Source: Rhizobium herbae
GTDB lineage: Bacteria; Pseudomonadota; Alphaproteobacteria; Rhizobiales; Rhizobiaceae
NCBI RefSeq assembly: GCF_017873135.1
Contig: NZ_JAGGJV010000007.1
Span: 124,001-188,000 of the forward strand
Direction: 5' to 3'
Length of the DNA stretch: 64,000 nt
The translations under genes and the position numbers were made by a program. A model generated the notes under the pieces. That model was not told where the DNA came from, did not search any database, and was given only the letters and a program-made list of their open reading frames with translations. The stretch's first letter is position 1. Each line of letters begins with the position of its first letter. Positions 8,248-16,341 of the stretch are shown here, piece by piece.

Positions 8248-9201
8248 ATGAGCAGCGCCAATGAAATTCTGATGGGCACGCAAGCCGGGACGTTCAAGCC
8301 CAGGACACGGCAGCGCGGCATGTTTTCCTACAAGACGAAAAAGAGGCTGGTTCCTTTTTTGTATGTCGCACCGGCGGCAGTCCTGTTTTCCTTGCTGATG
8401 CTGTTCCCGATGATCACCGTCCTGCGCTATTCGCTGATGGACGGCGCCATCATGAAGAAGAACGCAGTCTTCGTCGGGCTGCAGAACTACGTGACGATCT
8501 TCAGCGACCCGGTTTTCTGGCAGTCGGTCGGGCAGACGCTCTATTTCACGGTGATGAGCGTCATCTTCCATCTCCTGATCGGTCTGGCCTTCGCCCTTTT
8601 GCTCAACACGCAACGCATCGACCCGACGCTCAGAAGCATCCTGCGCGTTCTCTTCATTCTACCGTGGCTCTTTACGGCGGTGATCATCGCGATCATCTGG
8701 CGGCTGCTGCTGGATCCCAACGGCGTGGTCAACAGCATCCTGATCGCGCTCCACATCGTCGACTTCAAGGTCGAGTGGTTCTCGTCGACGAAAACCGCGC
8801 TTCATGCGCTGACATTCGCGAATATCTGGGCGGGATACCCGCTCTATATGGTCAGCCTGTTGGCCGGCCTCCAGGGCATCCCCAAGGAACTGTACGAGGC
8901 TGCAGGCATCGACGGCGCCAATGAGGTTCAAAAATTCCGCTACATCACGATCCCACAACTGATGCCGATCATCATCAGCATCGCGCTGCTGGACTTCATC
9001 TGGACGATGCAGGTCTTCCCGCTGGTCTGGATGACAACGGGCGGTGGCCCGATCCATTCGACCGAGGTGCTGAGCACCTACACCTACAAACTTGCGTTCT
9101 CGAGCTACGAATTTTCACTGGCTTCGGCGAGCGCGATCTGCATCCTGATCATGTCGATGAGCGTGACGTACTTCTACATCAAACATCAGAAGGCCAGGTA
9201 A
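8248..9201 (+). CDS. Sugar ABC transporter permease (MalF type)
   Basis: 317-residue inner-membrane permease with about six transmembrane helices and a short cytoplasmic N-terminus ending in KKRLVPFLYVAPAAVLF, typical of MalF/UgpA-like CUT1 permeases. The EAA loop that docks on the ATPase is seen as KELYEAAGIDGANEVQKFRYITIPQLMP. ATG 8248 (MSSANEIL) is preferred because the longer GTG start at 8191 falls inside the intercistronic stem-loop; the ribosome site upstream is weak (GTGGAAA). It pairs with the permease starting 7 bp after its stop. Confidence 0.9.
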   Translation: MSSANEILMGTQAGTFKPRTRQRGMFSYKTKKRLVPFLYVAPAAVLFSLLMLFPMITVLRYSLMDGAIMKKNAVFVGLQNYVTIFSDPVFWQSVGQTLYFTVMSVIFHLLIGLAFALLLNTQRIDPTLRSILRVLFILPWLFTAVIIAIIWRLLLDPNGVVNSILIALHIVDFKVEWFSSTKTALHALTFANIWAGYPLYMVSLLAGLQGIPKELYEAAGIDGANEVQKFRYITIPQLMPIIISIALLDFIWTMQVFPLVWMTTGGGPIHSTEVLSTYTYKLAFSSYEFSLASASAICILIMSMSVTYFYIKHQKAR

Positions 9202-9207
9202 CAGCCA

Positions 9208-10053
9208 ATGGCAAAACGTTCTTTCAACAAGAGTGCGCTACCGACCGTATTGACATATCTCGGGCTTGCGGTTGGTCTGGTCTTCGCAGGATTTCCGATC
9301 CTGTGGATGTTTTTCACCTCCCTGAAATCGAATACCGAGATCTTTGCACTGCCGCCGCGGCTGCTGCCCGACCAGTTCACCAGCGTGGCTTATCTGTCGA
9401 TCTTCAACGATCCGGTCAAGGTCCGCTTCTTCATCAACAGCTATCTCGTCGCCGGCGTGGTTACCCTTCTGACGTTGCTGATCGCCATACTGACGGCCTA
9501 TGGTTTCAGCCGGTATTCATTCCGGTTCAAGAACACGCTCAACGTTTTCATCATCAGCACGCAGACGGTGCCGCCGATCACGCTTCTCATCCCCTACTTC
9601 GGCATGGTCGTTGCCTTCGGCATTTTCGATACATATTTCGCGCTGGTTCTGACCTACATGGTCTTCACCCTGCCTTACGCGATTTTGCTGATGACTGGCT
9701 ATCTGAACACCCTGCCAAAAGAGCTGGATGAAGCCGTACTGGTCGATGGCGGGTCGAGCTGGACCGCACTTTGGCGCGTGATCGTCCCCCTGTCCGTGCC
9801 CGGTATCGTCGCAACAGCGGTCTATACCTTCCTGCTGGCGTGGAACGAGTTCCTCTTCGCACTGACGCTCACCAAATCGATGGACATGCGGACCGTGCCG
9901 ATCGGCATCGAGTTGCTCATGGGCCAGCATGCATTCGAGTGGAACGAGATGATGGCGATGAGCGTCCTCGGGTCGCTGCCGCTTCTGGTTCTGTATCTAA
10001 TCGCACAGCGGTACTTCCTTGCGGGCATGACGGCTGGTTCTGTGAAGAGCTAG
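9208..10053 (+). CDS. Sugar ABC transporter permease (MalG type)
   Basis: 281-residue second permease of the CUT1 importer, with about six transmembrane helices. The N-terminus (LGLAVGLVFAGFPILWMFFTSLKSNTEIF) and the EAA motif (PKELDEAVLVDGGSSWTALWRVIVPLSVPG) match the MalG/UgpE group. ATG 9208 is 6 bp after the preceding gene. It ends the sugar operon. Confidence 0.92.
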   Translation: MAKRSFNKSALPTVLTYLGLAVGLVFAGFPILWMFFTSLKSNTEIFALPPRLLPDQFTSVAYLSIFNDPVKVRFFINSYLVAGVVTLLTLLIAILTAYGFSRYSFRFKNTLNVFIISTQTVPPITLLIPYFGMVVAFGIFDTYFALVLTYMVFTLPYAILLMTGYLNTLPKELDEAVLVDGGSSWTALWRVIVPLSVPGIVATAVYTFLLAWNEFLFALTLTKSMDMRTVPIGIELLMGQHAFEWNEMMAMSVLGSLPLLVLYLIAQRYFLAGMTAGSVKS

Positions 10054-10190
10054 GCTCGCAGACAGCGTTGCTGCGGCTCATTCAAACTTGTCGATCAAAG
10101 TCCTGCTCACGCATCACTGGACATCAACCCCTTGCGCCTGAGCATTTGCGGATAGCGCTGAAATGCCGGTCGAAGAAATCGATGCGTCTT

Positions 10191-10216
10191 CAACATTACC
10201 CAACATAACAGAACAT
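10191..10216 (+). promoter_or_regulatory. Triple 10-bp-phased AACAT repeat, site A
   Basis: CAACAT at 10191, CAACAT at 10201 and GAACAT at 10211, each starting exactly 10 bp after the last. Direct repeats on one face of the helix are how OmpR/PhoB-type response regulators bind. The same arrangement occurs at 12449 and 13447, all upstream of genes in the island that ends in an OmpR-type regulator. A weak -10-like TATGGG begins about 20 bp downstream. Confidence 0.6.
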
Positions 10217-10243
10217 TTGAAAACGCTCATTCTTGCTATGGGT

Positions 10244-10273
10244 TGCCAACCATCGACGTGCCGATGGTTGGCA
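10244..10273 (+). other. Perfect hairpin in the leader of the membrane-protein gene
   Basis: 12-bp perfect arms TGCCAACCATCG / CGATGGTTGGCA with a 6-nt loop, about 30 bp after triple repeat A and about 95 bp before the likely start codon. It lacks a T-run. It could be a leader structure or a two-fold operator. Confidence 0.5.
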
Positions 10274-10368
10274 TGTCTGTACGCCGGATGCGCGCGGACA
10301 TGTTTTGGCCACAGCCATGCGGGAATTCAGCAGCTTACAATCCTGCGAACATGGGAATGGAAAGTACG

Positions 10369-10986
10369 ATGACGATGAATATGCGGCAGACATGGTATAG
10401 GGTTCTACCTGAAACGGATCGGGGACCAGGCATCAGGATCGGTGTTTTCGCCGTCATCATCGGTCTGTTTTGCACGGTCGCCTATAACAGCCGGCAAGAA
10501 GTCGCTGTTGCGCCGATTGATACAAAAGACCGTATCGCGGCTGACTTGGGCAAACGCGAAGACAACCAAACCAAACTACAGGCCGCCGTCGACGCGAGTC
10601 CCGCCTTTCAAGTCGCACTTGCGATGAAACCGGATCTTCCGGCGACGGCAATCCCCTCAATGAAACCCGTTTCTTCGCCAAGGCGGGCGATATCTCATGC
10701 CGATATAAAAAAGGCGGCGGTTGAGACGACGATGCCATCAGGCGTTCTCCGGTTTGATCGTTGCCAGCCGCAGTGCGAAACGCACGATCCGCTGATCGTC
10801 GGCTATACCGCGCCAAGGCAGTATTCCGAGGAAGCGCCTTTGATAGCGCACAACGGGGACGATGAGGGTTTCAATCTGTCACCTCTGCAGGGAGCTCGCT
10901 ATATTTTCGCTCGCACCGCAGAATTGCCGCGTTCGGCCCTCAGAAGAGGTCGGGAAGTGCTCGACAGTATCGTTCGCGCCGACTGA
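10369..10986 (+). CDS. Unknown single-pass membrane protein
   Basis: 205 residues from ATG 10369 (GGAAAG lies 4 nt upstream of the start), although the frame is open from 10243. No family was recognised. Around residues 20-40 there is one hydrophobic segment (IRIGVFAVIIGLFCTVAY), giving a short cytoplasmic N-terminus and a roughly 165-residue periplasmic tail that is polar, proline-rich and of low complexity in its first half. Two cysteines (CQPQC) sit in the tail. It is preceded by triple repeat A and lies in the island controlled, by inference, by the response regulator at 14005. Confidence 0.6.
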   Translation: MTMNMRQTWYRVLPETDRGPGIRIGVFAVIIGLFCTVAYNSRQEVAVAPIDTKDRIAADLGKREDNQTKLQAAVDASPAFQVALAMKPDLPATAIPSMKPVSSPRRAISHADIKKAAVETTMPSGVLRFDRCQPQCETHDPLIVGYTAPRQYSEEAPLIAHNGDDEGFNLSPLQGARYIFARTAELPRSALRRGREVLDSIVRAD

Positions 10987-11095
10987 TGAAATGTGCCGAC
11001 GGCGTGGTGGGCGTTGCAACGCGGTGACGTTCAAGTCGTCCGGATTGCGGACCTAGATCCCGCTCCTTTTGATAGAGACGACAGTGCAGGCCGAT

Positions 11096-12295
11096 ATGAC
11101 TGAATCCGTACATAAACGAGTGGTGTTGCACTTTCCTGGCTTTGAACGAATGGACACACAGGCGCACCACAGCCGTTTTAAAAGAACAGCCTACCAATCC
11201 GCAAAAGTATGGGACTTTTCGGCCGACATAGGACCATTGCGCAAATCAGGATCCGCATCGGACTTTGCGGTCGTTTGCAACGGGGAGAACTGGCAGACCT
11301 CGAGCAGGATTTACATCTGCGACCACAACACGCTTGTCGAAAGATTGACCGGCAGGCCTGTCTCCCAGCGAATCGTATCAGGCTTCCTCAGTGCCGCGCG
11401 CGTTGTGGAACAGGGTGGACTTGCTGCCTACTTCCGGCACGCATGGCGGTTCGGTCTGTTTTTCCTGTTCCCTTTTCTCCTCGTGGCCATCGCTCTCGCC
11501 ACAAGCCTGGCCTTGGCCGCGTTGCCCGGATTGTCTGGTCTTACTCCCTGGCATTATCTTTGGAGCCTGCCACTGGCCTGGGCATTCTTTGGCGCTGTGT
11601 TTCTCCCTTTTTCCGAGAGGTTTCACACACTCCACCTGTTTGCGGATTGGGAATTGGCGGTGGCCGCGGCAAACATGGACAATCCCATTCTCATGGATTG
11701 GCTGGAGGATTGCGTCGATACCGTACTCAAAGCATTGGACGAAGACGCGGATGAATACGTCATCAGTTCACATAGTATGGGATCCAGTCTTGCGACGCAT
11801 GTACTCGGCATGGTGCTGGAACGGAACCCCCATGCTTTGGAGGGCAGACGCGTCGTGTTTGTTACCCTCGGCGGCGCAATCCTTCAGTGCGCCTTGCTAA
11901 GGCCTGCGACCAGATTGCGGCGCCGCGTAGGGTTAATCGCACGTGCTCGGGACGTATCCTGGTTGGAAGTGCAGTGTTTGACGGATGTGATTCATTTCTA
12001 CAAATCCCGCGTTGTCGCTTTGTCCGGGCACCCCGATGCACCGCAGGCCGGGCTGTTGTCTATCCGCGTAAAGCATCTTCTTTCGACGGAACGGTACAAA
12101 AAAATCAGGCGCGATTTTCTCAGGGTTCACCGCCAGTATGTGCTTCACCCCGACCTGCGGGGGCCGTTCGATTTTACCCTTTTGACGACCGGTCCATTTC
12201 CAGCCCGGTCGCTTACCGATTTTTCCAAGCTGGACTTTGATCGCTTGTCGACAAGAACGCCAGCGGTTCGTCACAGTGAACGGCTGGGCCTTTAG
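11096..12295 (+). CDS. Unknown membrane protein with an alpha/beta-hydrolase-like SHSMG elbow
   Basis: 399 residues from ATG 11096; a TTG at 11069 would add nine. The N-terminal ~110 residues are soluble and begin with a strand reminiscent of a hydrolase core (RVVLHFPGFERMD). Two hydrophobic segments follow (FGLFFLFPFLLVAIALATSL and the LWSLPLAWAFFGAVFLPF region), and then a soluble domain with YVISSHSMGSSLATHVLG, which matches a lipase/esterase nucleophile elbow (G/S-x-S-x-G form). A later conserved-looking region contains FYKSRVVALSGHPDAP. The fold therefore seems to be a hydrolase interrupted by a membrane hairpin. Catalytic Asp and His are not assigned. Substrate and family are unknown. 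Confidence 0.65.
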   Translation: MTESVHKRVVLHFPGFERMDTQAHHSRFKRTAYQSAKVWDFSADIGPLRKSGSASDFAVVCNGENWQTSSRIYICDHNTLVERLTGRPVSQRIVSGFLSAARVVEQGGLAAYFRHAWRFGLFFLFPFLLVAIALATSLALAALPGLSGLTPWHYLWSLPLAWAFFGAVFLPFSERFHTLHLFADWELAVAAANMDNPILMDWLEDCVDTVLKALDEDADEYVISSHSMGSSLATHVLGMVLERNPHALEGRRVVFVTLGGAILQCALLRPATRLRRRVGLIARARDVSWLEVQCLTDVIHFYKSRVVALSGHPDAPQAGLLSIRVKHLLSTERYKKIRRDFLRVHRQYVLHPDLRGPFDFTLLTTGPFPARSLTDFSKLDFDRLSTRTPAVRHSERLGL

Positions 12296-12448
12296 GGCAA
12301 TCTTCCGGATCAGGACTGCGTCTCAGCGCTTGTCGGAATTGGACAGCGGTCCTGATTTGGGGCCGTTGGTGAAATCCGCGACAGCCAAAATGCATGGAAT
12401 TCCACCATCGCGCAAAGCTCAGCGTTGCGATCATCGAGAAGAGTCTCG

Positions 12449-12474
12449 CAACATAATCGAACAAAACGGAACAC
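12449..12474 (+). promoter_or_regulatory. Triple 10-bp-phased AACAT repeat, site B
   Basis: CAACAT at 12449, GAACAA at 12459 and GAACAC at 12469, again exactly 10 bp apart. A -10-like GATATC starts at 12486, 17 bp after the start of the third hexamer, so the third repeat would occupy the -35 region as in class II activation. The start codon at 12522 is 47 bp downstream. Confidence 0.6.
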
Positions 12475-12521
12475 ACTAAAGCACGGATATCCGGTACCTG
12501 TTCCTTGGAACAACGAGGATA

Positions 12522-13007
12522 ATGGCCGTGACGTCGCATCCGGAAATCAAAACCCAGAAATCGATCCTGGTATTTCTCCCAAGGCGCGCTGCCCAAGTCA
12601 TCGTCTCGAAGCTCATCGAGCATGGTTATGGAGCGAACGCCGTCCATTCCGTGCCTGAACTGTTCGACGCATTGCGCTCCGACAGCTATTGCCTGGCCGT
12701 CACCACCCGGCCGGACATCGACATGGTCCGCAACATCAAATCCATGCCGGTCGTGAACCTGGAAGTGTTTTTCCACTCCGTCGGTATCATAGGGGACGGC
12801 GTGACCTCATCAAAGCAGTTCGATGGCAAGGCATTTCTGGAGCGGGTCAAGGCTCTCAGCGAACCACGGTCAACCAGGTCCGCAGCCATTCACGCCCATA
12901 CGGCTGCCAACGCCAATTCGAGCGGCGCCAGAAGGCAGATGTCTCGATGGTGGGAGGCTGCAAGGTCCTATCTAGACAGCCGCGCGCGCGCAGGCGCGAA
13001 GAAATGA
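12522..13007 (+). CDS. Unknown protein with degenerate receiver-like domain (copy 1)
   Basis: 161 residues, ATG 12522 with GAGGATA upstream. Residues about 14-110 look like a response-regulator receiver fold: strand SILVFLP, helix, YCLAVTTRPD strand, MPVVNLEVFF strand, then KAFLERVKALS helix. The acidic pocket of the first strand and the phosphoacceptor Asp of the third strand are absent (FLPRR in place of VDDD, VTT in place of LD). The last ~45 residues are Ala/Arg-rich and probably disordered. It is a paralogue of the protein at 13527. The stop overlaps the next start by 4 bp (ATGA), so the two are co-translated. Function is unknown; a phosphorylation-independent partner of the adjacent kinase/regulator is an inference. 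Confidence 0.65.
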   Translation: MAVTSHPEIKTQKSILVFLPRRAAQVIVSKLIEHGYGANAVHSVPELFDALRSDSYCLAVTTRPDIDMVRNIKSMPVVNLEVFFHSVGIIGDGVTSSKQFDGKAFLERVKALSEPRSTRSAAIHAHTAANANSSGARRQMSRWWEAARSYLDSRARAGAKK

Positions 13008-13423
13008 ACATGGCCGTGCACCAGAACGAAGTCCAGACCGCAGCCAGCGATCATGGAAAAGGTTCACCCCGGTTCGTCACTCTCAACCAGTACCAAACAG
13101 CGGCTCTGAAAAGAGAGTTTCTCCTATACGGCGGGTGTCTTCTGATGTTTTGGTTGATTGGAGCAACATCGTTGAGCGGGTTCGTGATCACGGCTTTCTT
13201 CGTCATCATGGCAACGGCACAGTTCATCAAAAGAGCTGCACACAACGCCATGGCGAAAATGAGCAAGCGCTCCGCCTTCCGACGTTATGGAGCGGGGATG
13301 GTGTCACTCTGCTTCTTCTGCCTGATGGTCGCACGCGCATGTTACATCGCGACCGTCCTCGTCGATACCGAACTTCGAACGCCGGCCGTGCCTCTCATCG
13401 CCGCTTCAACCGGCCCGTCCTGA
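13004..13423 (+). CDS. Unknown small inner-membrane protein with two or three TM segments
   Basis: 139 residues from ATG 13004, which overlaps the preceding stop (ATGA). A polar N-terminus of about 35 residues is followed by a long hydrophobic stretch (FLLYGGCLLMFWLIGATSLSG then FVITAFFVIMATAQF), a basic loop (KRAAHNAMAKMSKRSAFRR) and a last helix (MVSLCFFCLMVARACYIATVLV). No family was recognised. Operonic coupling to the receiver-like protein suggests a membrane partner for it. Confidence 0.65.
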   Translation: MNMAVHQNEVQTAASDHGKGSPRFVTLNQYQTAALKREFLLYGGCLLMFWLIGATSLSGFVITAFFVIMATAQFIKRAAHNAMAKMSKRSAFRRYGAGMVSLCFFCLMVARACYIATVLVDTELRTPAVPLIAASTGPS

Positions 13424-13446
13424 CGCACGGGACGTCTGGTCGGTCG

Positions 13447-13472
13447 CAACATATCTCAACATATTGGAACAT
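13447..13472 (+). promoter_or_regulatory. Triple 10-bp-phased AACAT repeat, site C
   Basis: CAACAT at 13447, CAACAT at 13457 and GAACAT at 13467. A -10-like TAATTG starts at 13485, 18 bp after the third hexamer starts. The likely start codon is 54 bp downstream. This is the best-conserved of the three copies and it precedes the second receiver-like gene. Confidence 0.62.
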
Positions 13473-13526
13473 CGCGTTACACAGTAATTGATTATCCTGC
13501 TGCATGACTTGCATCGAGAATTCCCC

Positions 13527-13937
13527 ATGCTTCAAACGTTGAATACGATCAGGACGCACATCCTGCTCTGCCTGCCCGATCCATACGTCACCACCATGCT
13601 CAATGCTTTTCTCACATCAAACGGCTTCGCCGTCACCACGACTTATCTATTGAGAGAGTTCACAGAGGCGGCAGCGCTGGGCAGATACAGCGTTGTCATC
13701 ACGTCAACAGCGGTGGCTGGTCGGATTCGTGACGTTTCGGCACTGCCTATCATCGACATATCGGCTTTCCTCGTCAACACGGCGGGCGGTATCGGACATC
13801 GGCACAGCAAAAGCCTGGACAGCACTGCGCTTGCCGAGCGCATCAAGACGGTCATCGCCTTGAACCCAGGCCGAGACCGCCTGGCAAAGTCGGGGCGTCT
13901 CAACGTCAAAAACGGGTGTATGCAGCGGCCCGAATGA
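13527..13937 (+). CDS. Unknown protein with degenerate receiver-like domain (copy 2)
   Basis: 136 residues from ATG 13527; a TTG at 13488 would lie next to the promoter. It aligns over about 95 residues with the product of 12522: THILLCLP, FTEAAALGRYSVVITST, ALPIIDISAFLVN and the LAERIKTVIAL helix sit at matching places. As in copy 1, the acidic cluster and the phosphorylatable Asp of true receivers are missing. It lacks the long C-terminal tail of copy 1. It lies 67 bp upstream of the response-regulator gene. Function is unknown. Confidence 0.62.
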   Translation: MLQTLNTIRTHILLCLPDPYVTTMLNAFLTSNGFAVTTTYLLREFTEAAALGRYSVVITSTAVAGRIRDVSALPIIDISAFLVNTAGGIGHRHSKSLDSTALAERIKTVIALNPGRDRLAKSGRLNVKNGCMQRPE

Positions 13938-14004
13938 CATGTTCGCTTCGACATGAGATAATTTCAGATGCATTAGAATTCCATCGATAACAAAGCGATC
14001 GATC

Positions 14005-14739
14005 ATGGCGTACGAAATGGCAGTCTCCGACCAAACCCATATCCTCATCGTCGAGGACGATCCCGACATCTCGGGCATGCTGGTCGAGCTGGTCAAAAGC
14101 AACGGATTTGAAGCCTCTTCTGCGGCAAGCGGGATCGAAATGGATCGATTGCTGACCCGACACCAATTCGATCTGATCGTTTTGGACGCGATGCTTCCCG
14201 GCGAGGATGGCTTCAGTATCTGCAGGCGGCTCCGCTCGTCGCGCGCTATCCCGATCCTGATGCTGACGGCGCTACGGGAGGATATCGACCGGATCCTCGG
14301 CCTGGAACTCGGCGCCGATGACTATGTTACCAAGCCGTTCAACTCACGCGAGCTGATGGCGCGGATCAAGAGCATCCTGCGCAGGGCATCCCATTCCCAG
14401 GCGATGGACGAGGGACTTGCGCCGATGACATTTGCGGGATGGCGCATCGATCCCAAAAGCCGTCAGCTCCAGGACCCGGATGGTGCGCAGGTCTCCATGA
14501 CCACTGCGGAGTTCGATCTGCTTCTCGCGTTCTGTTTCAATCCCAACAAAATCCTGACGCGAGAGCAGCTTCTATCCATGACGCATGCGGGATCCGCCGG
14601 GCCTGTCGAACGCAGCATCGACGCCCATATCAGTCGGGTCCGGCAGAAAATAGAGCCAAACCTCAAAGACCCGACGTTCATCAAGACCGTACGCCTCGGA
14701 GGCTATCTGTTCGCGTCCAAGGTGGAGCGCCTGCCTTGA
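14005..14739 (+). CDS. OmpR-family two-component response regulator
   Basis: 244 residues: receiver domain (about 10-125) with a complete phosphorylation site (acidic EDD 17-19, Asp61 in VLDAMLPGEDG, Thr88, Lys110 in DDYVTKPF), then a winged-helix Trans_reg_C domain with MTTAEFDLLLAF and the VERSIDAHISRVRQKIE recognition region. ATG 14005 is used; ATG 14017 is an alternative and neither has a strong ribosome site. The stop overlaps the kinase start. It is the obvious candidate to bind the three phased AACAT repeats upstream in the island. The stimulus is unknown. Confidence 0.92.
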   Translation: MAYEMAVSDQTHILIVEDDPDISGMLVELVKSNGFEASSAASGIEMDRLLTRHQFDLIVLDAMLPGEDGFSICRRLRSSRAIPILMLTALREDIDRILGLELGADDYVTKPFNSRELMARIKSILRRASHSQAMDEGLAPMTFAGWRIDPKSRQLQDPDGAQVSMTTAEFDLLLAFCFNPNKILTREQLLSMTHAGSAGPVERSIDAHISRVRQKIEPNLKDPTFIKTVRLGGYLFASKVERLP

Positions 14740-16067
14740 AAAACCTGCGCAGGGCGTCCATTCAAAAACAGATACTCGTCCTGGCAATCTTTCTGGTCGT
14801 GCTTGTTTCCCTCGTCGCGACGTTCACCGAGCCGTTCATCTACGGCCGACATGATCGAGGCTTCCAGAATGGACTGTTTGCTGGCAGGGCAGAGAAGGTT
14901 CTTGAGCAGTTCGAACGAACAAAATCGGTCCCGGAAGAAAATGCGGTTCTGGCCTTTGCGGCAAGCTCCGGAATTTCGGTTAAGAAGCAGTCCCTGGATC
15001 TGTTCAATGATGGCCAGGAGAACATGATTTCTCCCACCGAGCTTGTGGCTCGGGTCAGGATATTGCTCGACGACAACGTCTTTGCGGCATTCCATCGCTT
15101 CATCGTCGGTCAGACCCATCCGGATTTTCTGGTTGTGAAGGTAAATCCGCAGAATGCCCTCATCTTCGAGATGCCGGTGTTCCCCCCGTCGTTATGGTTT
15201 GCTCCCGCTTTCGCCAGCGGACTTTTGAAAATCGTGATCCCGCTGCTATTGCTTGGTTACTTGAGCAGCTGGCTGATCACCAAACCCCTTCGGCGTTTTG
15301 CCGCTGCTGCACAGCGGGCCAGCATGGAGGAGGGATCGGATGAACCGTTCAGCGCAGATGGTGCATCCGAGATCCGGAGTCTGGCCAAATCGTTGAACGT
15401 CATGCGGAACCGGATCCAGAGCATGGTGGACTATCGGACACGTGTTCTCAGTGCGGTCGGCCATGACCTCAGAACGCCCTTGACGCGATTGCGCATGCGG
15501 GCAGAGCGTTCCAGCGAGCCAGAGCTTCGACGTCTCATGCTGACGGATATTGAAACGTTGGTGTTCATGATCGACGAGTGCCTGGCATATTTCAATGATC
15601 CATCCGTCGCGGAAAAGGATCGCAAGGTAGACCTTTCCAGCCTGCTCCAGACGATTGCGACAGACTTCTCCGATACGGGTATCAATGTAATCTACAGCGG
15701 ACCACGAAGGCTTGCCTATGTCTGCAAGCCCCAGGCTCTCACGCGCGCGCTGTCCAATCTCATTGACAACGGTTCCCGATATGCCACGCAAATCGAAATC
15801 GTCCTGAGCCATGGCGAAGAAGGCGGGGTTCAAATCAGGGTCTGCGACAACGGTCCCGGTCTGACGGATGAACTCAAGGCAAAAGTTTTGCAGCCATTTT
15901 TCAAGGCGGACGAATCCCGGCAAATCGGGGTGAAGGGCGGTCTCGGTCTGGGCCTCACCATTGCTCAAGGTATCGTCATCAAAGGCCACAAGGGACGCTT
16001 CACGTTGCTCGACAGAATCCCCAACGGTCTGATCGTCGCGATAGATCTTCCCGCTGTCTCTGGATAG
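14736..16067 (+). CDS. Sensor histidine kinase paired with the OmpR-type regulator
   Basis: 443 residues starting at TTG 14736, whose last bases overlap the regulator stop (TTGA). Order: TM1 (about 12-30), a periplasmic domain of roughly 125 residues, TM2 (about 163-181), HAMP linker, HisKA with phosphoacceptor His243 in AVGHDLRTPLTRLRMR, and HATPase with N-box NLIDNGSRY (341-349), G1 DNGPG (371-375) and G2 GGLGLGL (401-407). All catalytic motifs are intact, so it should phosphorylate and dephosphorylate the neighbouring regulator. The architecture is EnvZ/RstB-like. The periplasmic sensor domain was not recognised. Confidence 0.92.
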   Translation: MKNLRRASIQKQILVLAIFLVVLVSLVATFTEPFIYGRHDRGFQNGLFAGRAEKVLEQFERTKSVPEENAVLAFAASSGISVKKQSLDLFNDGQENMISPTELVARVRILLDDNVFAAFHRFIVGQTHPDFLVVKVNPQNALIFEMPVFPPSLWFAPAFASGLLKIVIPLLLLGYLSSWLITKPLRRFAAAAQRASMEEGSDEPFSADGASEIRSLAKSLNVMRNRIQSMVDYRTRVLSAVGHDLRTPLTRLRMRAERSSEPELRRLMLTDIETLVFMIDECLAYFNDPSVAEKDRKVDLSSLLQTIATDFSDTGINVIYSGPRRLAYVCKPQALTRALSNLIDNGSRYATQIEIVLSHGEEGGVQIRVCDNGPGLTDELKAKVLQPFFKADESRQIGVKGGLGLGLTIAQGIVIKGHKGRFTLLDRIPNGLIVAIDLPAVSG

Positions 16068-16341
16068 CACGACCCTATGACGGCTTCCGTGAACTACGCC
16101 GTGGGAATCTACGACGCCCCAGCAACCGTCTTCTGTCCGTATACGTCACCAAGCAGCCTCCCGACCTTGCTACTGGTAGGCTGCGTTGATGATAGTGCCT
16201 GTTACGGCGGCACGCCGCACACGCCATTTTCGGTATTGTTCCGCAACAAAACCTAACCGACCGCCTTGGTTTCGTCCGCCTTTTGACATCGGGAGGCTAC
16301 TTGCACCGGTTATCACTGGCCATAGCAAACAGGAGCCAGCC

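Larger units (their letters stand above)
10054..10368 (+). other. 315-bp intergenic region carrying a regulatory triple repeat and a hairpin
   Basis: No gene is apparent. The region contains the phased hexamer repeat at 10191-10216 and the hairpin at 10244-10273, and leads into the unknown membrane protein gene at 10369. No terminator with a T-run was found for the preceding sugar operon. Confidence 0.55.
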
